Shown here: one piece after another, positions 58,550 through 64,000 of the stretch
How positions within the stretch are numbered: position 1 is the stretch's first letter
Layout of the letters: each line of letters opens with the position of its first letter
From: Streptomyces tropicalis
Lineage (GTDB): Bacteria > Actinomycetota > Actinomycetes > Streptomycetales > Streptomycetaceae
Reading direction: 5' to 3'
Length of the DNA: 64,000 nt
NCBI RefSeq assembly: GCF_029269835.1
Contig: NZ_JARJBB010000010.1
Coordinates: 124,001-188,000, forward strand
Program-made: the position numbers and the translations under genes
The notes under the pieces: model-generated
The model's input: only the letters and a program-made list of their open reading frames with translations
Told to the model about the DNA's origin: nothing
Databases searched by the model: none

Positions 58550-60172
58550 TCAGGACGGCGGGTTGCCCGTGGAGACGTTGAGCTGGATCTCGGGGGCGTT
58601 CTTCGGGTCGATGTCGGTGCCGGCCGCGGGGAACTGGTCCATCACCGTGCCGTCGCCGTAGGTGTTCTCGTCCACGGACTTGATCCTGAGCTTCCAGCCC
58701 GCGGCCTGGAGGCACGACTTCACGGACTTGATGTACTTGAACTGGAAGTCCGGGACCTGGACCTTCTTGGGGTCGTTGTACGACTCCTGCGGCTCCGTGC
58801 AGTCGCTGGTGCCGATGGTCTTGGTCGGGTCCGGACTGCGGTAGCCCGCCGCCTGCGACGACGAGGCGCTGGTCCGGCCGCCGCCGCCCGCGTTGTCCGA
58901 GCCGCCCTTGTTGGTCATCGTCAGGGCCACCACCAGGCCGACGACCGTGATCGCGGCGACCGCGACGGAGCCCACGACCACGCCCCGGCCGGCGCCGCCC
59001 CCGGAGGCCCCGCCCGACTGCACGGTCTGCGGCGACCCGGAGTACGGCGGCGGCGTCGGCTGCCCGTACGGCGAGGGGGACGGCGCCTGGTAGCCGCCCT
59101 GCTGCGGGTACCCGTAGGCCGGGGACGGCGCGGTGGGCCCGGCGGCGTACGGGTTCGGGGCGGGAGTGGGCTGGTACGGCGTCTGGACGCTGCCGTGGGG
59201 CGTCGGGGCCGACTGGTCGACCGGGGGGAAGACCGCGGACCCCACGCCCGCGCCGCTGGAGGTCTGGGCGCCGGGGACGATGCTCGGCGGGGCCGCCTGG
59301 AAGGAGGCCGCCACGCGCAGGCACTCGTCGCGCATGGCCTCGGCGCTCGGGAAGCGCTCGTTGGGGTTCTTCTTCAGCGCGCGGGCCACCAGCGCGTCCA
59401 CGGCCGGCGGCAGCGCGCGGTTGATCGAGGAGGGCGCGACCGGCTCCTCCTGGACGTGCGCGTAGGCGATGGCCAGCGGAGAGTCGGCGTCGAACGGCAG
59501 CCGGCCGGTCACCAGCTGGAAGAGCATGATGCCGACCGAGTACAGGTCGGAGCGCGCGTCCACTCCGCGGCCGAGGGCCTGCTCCGGGGAGAGGTACTGC
59601 GGGGTGCCGACGACCATGCCGGTCTGCGTCATCGAGGTGACGCCGGACTGCATGGCGCGGGCGATGCCGAAGTCCATCACCTTGACCACGCCGCGCTTGG
59701 TCATCATCACGTTGCCGGGCTTGATGTCGCGGTGGACCAGGCCCATCTCGTGGCTGATCTCCAGCGCGGCGAGCACGTCCGCGGTGATCTTCAGCGCCTT
59801 GTCGGCGGGCATCGCGCCCTGCGTGCGGACGTCCTCGTCGAGGACGGAGCCCAGCGGGCGGCCCTCGACGTACTCCATGACGATGTACGGCATCGTCGAG
59901 CCGTCGAGGTCGTCCTCGCCGGTGTCGAAGACCGAGACGATGTTGGTGTGCGTGAGCTTCGCCACTGCCTGGGCCTCGCGGCGGAACCGCTCGCGGAACG
60001 CCTGCTCCCGGCCCAGCTCGGTGTGGAGCGTCTTGACGGCCACCTGACGGTCGAGCACGGAGTCGTAGGCGAGGTGCACCGACGCCATGCCGCCCTCGCC
60101 GAGCAAGTCGCGCAGCTGGTACCGGCCGCCGGCCAGCGCCCGCCCCGCGTACCGGTTGCCGTCCTGGCTCAT
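58550..60172 (-). CDS. Ser/Thr protein kinase with one PASTA-like domain
   Basis: A 540-residue kinase. The kinase domain (about 18-275) has GEGGMASV, Lys47, HRDIKPGN (147-154), DFG (167-169) and TGMVVGTPQYLSPEQ. A Pro/Gln/Tyr-rich linker leads to a membrane helix (about 403-427). The extracytoplasmic tail contains a single PASTA-like module (VQVPDFQFKYIKSVKSCLQAAGW, seen as VQVPDFQF and VKSCLQAAGWKLRIKSV, ending IQLNVSTG) with two Cys that could bridge. It is divergent from the next kinase; the shared 369-bp region holds both promoters. It probably monitors the envelope. Confidence 0.93.
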   Translation of the reverse strand: MSQDGNRYAGRALAGGRYQLRDLLGEGGMASVHLAYDSVLDRQVAVKTLHTELGREQAFRERFRREAQAVAKLTHTNIVSVFDTGEDDLDGSTMPYIVMEYVEGRPLGSVLDEDVRTQGAMPADKALKITADVLAALEISHEMGLVHRDIKPGNVMMTKRGVVKVMDFGIARAMQSGVTSMTQTGMVVGTPQYLSPEQALGRGVDARSDLYSVGIMLFQLVTGRLPFDADSPLAIAYAHVQEEPVAPSSINRALPPAVDALVARALKKNPNERFPSAEAMRDECLRVAASFQAAPPSIVPGAQTSSGAGVGSAVFPPVDQSAPTPHGSVQTPYQPTPAPNPYAAGPTAPSPAYGYPQQGGYQAPSPSPYGQPTPPPYSGSPQTVQSGGASGGGAGRGVVVGSVAVAAITVVGLVVALTMTNKGGSDNAGGGGRTSASSSQAAGYRSPDPTKTIGTSDCTEPQESYNDPKKVQVPDFQFKYIKSVKSCLQAAGWKLRIKSVDENTYGDGTVMDQFPAAGTDIDPKNAPEIQLNVSTGNPPS

Positions 60173-60541
60173 TTTCAGCGTCCCCCATAGGCGCGGCGGC
60201 CTCGGCCGCTGTGACTTCCGCGTCCGGTTGCCCGTCGTCCCGGATCGTGGTGATCGAAAGTGCTATTCCCGGCCAAGTCTGCCCGAGGGCACCGACACGT
60301 CAAGCTCGGTGCCCGTTCCGTGACCGTACGCGAAAGAAGCGTCGCGGAAGCGTTACAGCAGGCGTGCGGCCGGTACAGAGGATTTGCACCGAGCCGCCGG
60401 TCCGGGGTTTCATGGCCGGTCCGTCTCGGGCCGGTTCCCGCACGCATCCTGGACCGGAGGCTTGCGCCGAACCTGTAGCGTGGCCGACGGAGACCGTAAC
60501 AACACCGCGCGCACCGCGGGCAGAAACGACGGCGAGGACTG
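60173..60541. other. Divergent promoter region of the two kinase genes
   Basis: 369 bases without a gene. Several short AT-richer islands occur (for example around 60249-60270 and 60376-60386), but I see no convincing -35/-10 pair or operator. Confidence 0.5.
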
Positions 60542-62146
60542 ATGGCACAGACGCAGCGCGCCCAGGGCCCGTCCGACCCCGAGGCGTCTGGCGGCGGTAT
60601 GTCGGACGCGCCTGAGCTGTGGGGCAACGGCGGCCTGGTCGGCGACGGCCGGTACCGGCTGACCCACAGACTCGGCCGGGGCGGCATGGCCGAGGTGTTC
60701 GCGGCCGAGGACGTGCGCCTCGGGCGCACCGTGGCGGTCAAGCTGCTGCGCGCCGACCTCGCCGAGGACCCCGTCTCCAAGGCCCGCTTCACGCGCGAGG
60801 CCCAGTCGGTGGCCGGCCTCAACCACCACGCGATCGTCGCCGTGTACGACTCCGGCGAGGACTTCGTGGGCGGCCAGTCCGTGCCGTACATCGTGATGGA
60901 GCTGGTCGAGGGCCGCACCATCCGCGACCTGCTGCTCAACGCCGAGGCGCCGGGCCCCGAGCAGGCCCTCATCATCGTCTCGGGCGTGCTGGAGGCGCTG
61001 GCCTACTCGCACCAGCACGGCATCGTGCACCGCGACATCAAGCCCGCCAACGTCATCATCACCGACAACGGCGCCGTGAAGGTGATGGACTTCGGCATCG
61101 CCCGCGCCCTGCACGGGGCGTCCACGACGATGACGCAGACCGGCATGGTCATGGGCACCCCGCAGTACCTGTCGCCGGAGCAGGCCCTCGGCAAGGCCGT
61201 GGACCACCGCTCCGACCTCTACGCCACCGGCTGCCTGCTCTACGAACTCCTGTCGCTGCGGCCCCCGTTCACCGGCGAGACGCCGCTGTCGGTGGTCTAC
61301 CAGCACGTCCAGGACATGCCGGTGCCGCCGTCGCAGACCACGGAGGGCACCTGCCCGCCCGAGCTCGACGGTCTTGTCATGCGCTCGCTGGCCAAGGAGC
61401 CCGACGACCGCTTCCAGACGGCCGAGGAGATGCGCGGGCTGGCCCAGTACGCGCTGCAGATGCTCTACGACCAGGGCGGCCACACCGGCACCTGGAACAC
61501 GGGCCCGGTGGCGCTGCACGAGGGCCGGCACGCCCAGGCGGGAGGCTTCGCGGGGACGACCGTGATGCACCCCGCCGACTCCGGGGCCGGCACCGCCCAG
61601 ATCCCGCAGCCGATCCTGCCCGGCGGGTACGGCCACGGCGACGACGGCGGCTTCGAGGGCCACGGCAACCGCGGCAGCGGCCGCGGCAAGATGTGGATCC
61701 TCGCGGTGCTCGCGGTCATCGCCGTCGTGGCGGGCGTGGCGCTGGCGCTGCACAACACCGGCGGCAGCGGCGGTGGAGGCGGGGGCGGCACCCGCAAGCC
61801 GCCGGCCGCCACCCAGTCGACGGGCGACCAGCAGTCCAGCCCGTCGCCGAGCGACTCGGCGACCGACCAGCCCTCGGACACGTCCACCGACAACGGCACC
61901 GGCGGGGGCGGCACCGGTTCGGACTGGACGCCGTCGTCCACGCCGTCGAGCACGCCGTCCCAGTCGACGCCGGACCAGCCCACCGGCCAGCCGTCGAACC
62001 AGCCCACCACCAGCCAGCCGTCCAGCCCCGACACCGGCTCCTCGCCGACGGACACCGGCGGCAACCCGACCGACGGGGCGTCCAGCGGCGGCGACGTCGG
62101 CGGCACGATCGCGGGGGCGGGCAGCCCCGGCGGCGCGGGCGGCTGA
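60542..62146 (+). CDS. Ser/Thr protein kinase with Ser/Thr/Pro-rich extracytoplasmic tail
   Basis: A 534-residue kinase. The kinase domain (about 38-300) has GRGGMAEV, Lys67, HRDIKPAN (163-170), DFG (183-185) and the activation loop STTMTQTGMVMGTPQYLSPEQ. A Gly-rich linker and a membrane helix (about 384-404) follow. The outer tail (about 410-534) is only Ser, Thr, Pro, Gln, Asp and Gly with no PASTA repeat, so it may act as a stalk and not a ligand sensor. The kinase core is close to PknB and to the divergent neighbour, suggesting old duplication. Confidence 0.93.
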   Translation: MAQTQRAQGPSDPEASGGGMSDAPELWGNGGLVGDGRYRLTHRLGRGGMAEVFAAEDVRLGRTVAVKLLRADLAEDPVSKARFTREAQSVAGLNHHAIVAVYDSGEDFVGGQSVPYIVMELVEGRTIRDLLLNAEAPGPEQALIIVSGVLEALAYSHQHGIVHRDIKPANVIITDNGAVKVMDFGIARALHGASTTMTQTGMVMGTPQYLSPEQALGKAVDHRSDLYATGCLLYELLSLRPPFTGETPLSVVYQHVQDMPVPPSQTTEGTCPPELDGLVMRSLAKEPDDRFQTAEEMRGLAQYALQMLYDQGGHTGTWNTGPVALHEGRHAQAGGFAGTTVMHPADSGAGTAQIPQPILPGGYGHGDDGGFEGHGNRGSGRGKMWILAVLAVIAVVAGVALALHNTGGSGGGGGGGTRKPPAATQSTGDQQSSPSPSDSATDQPSDTSTDNGTGGGGTGSDWTPSSTPSSTPSQSTPDQPTGQPSNQPTTSQPSSPDTGSSPTDTGGNPTDGASSGGDVGGTIAGAGSPGGAGG

Positions 62147-62171
62147 CGGCCCCGCACCGCACCATCCGCCT

Positions 62172-62214
62172 CCACGCGCGCGTGGCACCCCGGGAGGGGG
62201 CCGCGCGCGCGTGG
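62172..62214. terminator. Possible terminator between kinase and phosphotransferase genes
   Basis: An 11-bp stem CCACGCGCGCG/CGCGCGCGTGG (62172-62182 with 62204-62214) encloses a C-rich/G-rich loop that can pair further. Alternative local foldings exist. Confidence 0.5.
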
Positions 62215-62275
62215 CGTACCGGGCGCCGGGGCGTACCGGGCCCCTGCGGTCACCGGGGCGCAACGGCCCTGCGGG

Positions 62276-63319
62276 TCACCCGGCGAACGCCCCGCACACC
62301 GCGTCGTACGCGCGCGTCCACCACACCACCAGCGCCGAGGCGGCCGGGAACTGCGGGTCCGCGCGCCGGTCGTCCCGCTCGTAGTGCCAGCGCAGCATCC
62401 AGAAGTCGTTCAGGCGCTCCCACCACACGCGGTGCACCGCCGCGGTCAGCTCGGCGGGCGCCACCCCGGCGGACCGCCGGTACGCGCGCGCGTACGCCCC
62501 GACCTTCGCCAGGTCGAGGGTGCCGTCGGGCCGGACGAAGAAGATCACCGCGGCCCGGACCGCCTCCTCCGCGCGGGGCTGCACGCCGAGCCGGTCCCAG
62601 TCGACGATCGCGGCCGGCGCGTCCCCCCGGTAGAGCAGGTTGAAGGGGTGGAAGTCGCCGTGCACCCAGCCCACCGGGCCGCCCGGCGGGGGGCGCCGGT
62701 GGGTGTGCCGTTCCAGCAGGGTCCGCCGTTCCCGCAGGCGGTGCCGGGCCAGCTCGTCGAAGGCGTCCGGCGGGCGCCGACGGCCGACGTGGGCGAGCAG
62801 GTCGTCGATCAGGGCGAAGGTGTCGGCGGGGTCGGCGCTCTCCACGGGGTGGGGGCTCGTGGCCGGGCGGGTGCGCCCCTTCGGGGGCATCACGCGCTCC
62901 AGACAGGCGTGCACGGCCCCGAGGAGCGCCCCCAGGCGGGTGCACTGGCCGGTGGTGAGCTGGCCGCCGTGCCGGTGCCTGCCGTCGATCCAGGGGTGCA
63001 GCGCGTACGCGTGGCCGCCGACGACGGCGACCGTGCGCCCGTCGCGCCCGGTGAGCGGGGGCGCCACCGGGACGCCGAGGTCGGCGAGGCGCTGGGTGGC
63101 CCGGTGCTGGCGGGCGATCGCCGCGGGGTCGGCCGTGTCCGGATCGAAGTGGTGCTTCAGGAAGTAGCGCCCGCGGGTCGTGCAGAGGCGGTAGCCGCGG
63201 TTCAGGAGCCCTTGGTCGACCGGTTCGCAGGTGAGGGCGCTACCGGCCGCGTACTGATGCAACAAGGCGCTCAGAGGGGGCGCGTGGGGTACAGGGGGTG
63301 GTACACAAGGGCGCGGCAC
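62276..63319 (-). CDS. Aminoglycoside phosphotransferase-like kinase
   Basis: A 347-residue cytoplasmic protein of the APH/choline kinase superfamily. The catalytic loop VHGDFHPFNLLY (about 221-232) contains the catalytic Asp and the Asn ligand, and the metal Asp is in AAIVDWDRLG. The N-lobe has GLLNRGYRLCTTRGRYFLKHH with the ATP-binding Lys. It resembles homoserine-kinase-like and fructosamine-kinase-like members more than drug-resistance enzymes. The substrate is unknown. The gene is convergent with the kinase gene and starts a 530-bp intergenic region. Confidence 0.85.
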   Translation of the reverse strand: MPRPCVPPPVPHAPPLSALLHQYAAGSALTCEPVDQGLLNRGYRLCTTRGRYFLKHHFDPDTADPAAIARQHRATQRLADLGVPVAPPLTGRDGRTVAVVGGHAYALHPWIDGRHRHGGQLTTGQCTRLGALLGAVHACLERVMPPKGRTRPATSPHPVESADPADTFALIDDLLAHVGRRRPPDAFDELARHRLRERRTLLERHTHRRPPPGGPVGWVHGDFHPFNLLYRGDAPAAIVDWDRLGVQPRAEEAVRAAVIFFVRPDGTLDLAKVGAYARAYRRSAGVAPAELTAAVHRVWWERLNDFWMLRWHYERDDRRADPQFPAASALVVWWTRAYDAVCGAFAG

Positions 63320-63849
63320 GCGCCGAATGCTAGGGCACCGGACGAGGCCGTGAACTGGGCCTTGTCACACTCAGTCGCCGTCAGTCGCATTCGGTCACTC
63401 GGTGTCGCGCGCCGCTCGTCCGCCCGGTTCGGCTCCGGCGCACCCGCCGCACGGGCCCGTCCCCCGACGGGAGCACATTCGCCCGCGCGATGAAACCCTT
63501 CCCGTCGCCGGGGTGGCCGGGATAACGTGCCGGTGTTCCGGCCCCCTGCAAGGCTGTGACCAGCAGCTGTCCCGACGACCGGCGAGATACTTGGATCTCC
63601 GAGCAAAAATACTTGGAAATCAAAGGAAAAACGCAGGTCAAGAGGGGTTTCCCAGAAATGTGGAGCACTGGGTAACGTGACTGTTGCAGGGCGCTCGCCG
63701 GGGCACCTGTCACGCCTGCTCCCGGCCGAGTGGCACCCACCCCGTGCCCGGTGGCCGGATTCAGGCGAGCCTCCCCCACGCTCTGAACGAGCAGGGGGAC
63801 CCTCAGGCCAACCGGCAACCCCGGGGGCCGGACCGACGGAGGAGCACAC
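63320..63849. other. Control region upstream of the second E1alpha gene
   Basis: 530 bases. An AT-rich island at 63587-63640 contains two ATACTTGGA direct repeats (63587-63595 and 63609-63617) whose starts are 22 bases apart, about two helical turns. It also holds AAAGGAAAAACG. The remainder up to the start is GC-rich. A regulator binding the same DNA face twice is plausible. Confidence 0.55.
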
Positions 63850-64000
63850 GTGACCGTGGAGAGCACTGCCGCGACATCGCGCCGCAGCGCCGGAAGCAAG
63901 GCCGCAGCGACCGGCTCGAAAGCCGCCGGCGGCACCGGCGGGCGGACCGCCCGCGCGACCGCCAAGAAGGGCGCCGAGGGGCCGGAGCTCGTGCAGCTGC
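63850..64000 (+). CDS. Start of a second 2-oxoacid dehydrogenase E1 alpha gene (truncated by window)
   Basis: Fifty codons from GTG 63850, which follows GGAGGAG. The visible protein starts VTVESTAATSRRSAGSKA, continues with an Ala/Lys/Gly-rich stretch and reaches GPELVQL. As I recall, Streptomyces E1 alpha subunits of the other bkd/pdh cluster begin this way and continue with LVQLLTPEG. The long upstream control region and the earlier bkdR-bkdABC cluster fit that reading. A DNA-binding protein with a basic N-terminus is the main alternative. The next 100 codons would decide. Confidence 0.5.
   Translation, partial: MTVESTAATSRRSAGSKAAATGSKAAGGTGGRTARATAKKGAEGPELVQL

Overview
The window is a piece of a Streptomyces chromosome near the replication origin. 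The support is very high GC with GC-rich third codon positions, GTG and TTG starts, long Pro/Ala/Gly-rich linkers, and a gene order I recognise from streptomycetes: gyrA, DUF3566, tRNA-Ile, DLW-39, tRNA-Ala, cyclophilin, rhomboid, crgA, pabA, sortases, pknB-pbpA-ftsW-pstP-fhaB-fhaA. A perfect 14-bp parS-type palindrome and several TTGTCCACA-type DnaA boxes fit an origin-proximal position. No species can be named from the sequence alone.

Layout. 1-1531: 3' end of gyrA and a DUF3566 membrane protein. 1633-7640: tRNA-Ile followed by a decayed integrated element. The last 43 bp of the tRNA region are repeated (42/43) at 7598-7640. Between the repeats lie an integrase remnant, a LacI-type HTH fragment, a DUF4333 lipoprotein, a small orphan type VII secretion-like cassette (two helical WXG100-like proteins and an LpqN/DcrB-like protein), a dead IS481-family element and one hypothetical gene. 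8300-14258: a double-glycine leader peptide, small secreted and membrane proteins, a Ser/Thr kinase with an HTH neighbour, and tRNA-Ala. 14467-19184: DUF5324, cyclophilin, rhomboid protease, CrgA and DUF881. 19181-21911: pabA translationally coupled to two class E sortases. 22003-30190: the cell-wall growth operon fhaA-fhaB-pstP-ftsW-pbpA-pknB, on the minus strand. 30836-34455: tRNA-Leu, DUF2252, a J-domain protein and a rhodanese.

34550-46002 is dominated by phenylacetate catabolism. It holds the epoxidase operon paaABCDE, the aldehyde dehydrogenase paaN, a PaaH-like dehydrogenase and a TetR regulator. A DUF5819-HTTM-SpoU methyltransferase module is nested between them. 46111-50306 holds an Lrp regulator and a branched-chain 2-oxoacid (or pyruvate) dehydrogenase E1alpha-E1beta-E2 operon. 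A near-identical 16-bp palindrome lies upstream of paaA, between paaN and paaH-tetR, and upstream of the dehydrogenase operon, which suggests one TetR regulon joining ring cleavage to acyl-CoA supply.

50361-56046: molybdenum cofactor genes, then a potassium-channel/TrkA-N gene broken into three pieces by loss of its core and insertion of an esterase and an NAD(P)-binding reductase. 56057-64000: quinone oxidoreductase, a secreted membrane-anchored protein, the bacterial proteasome activator, two divergent Ser/Thr kinases, an APH-like phosphotransferase, and the start of a second E1alpha gene at the right edge.
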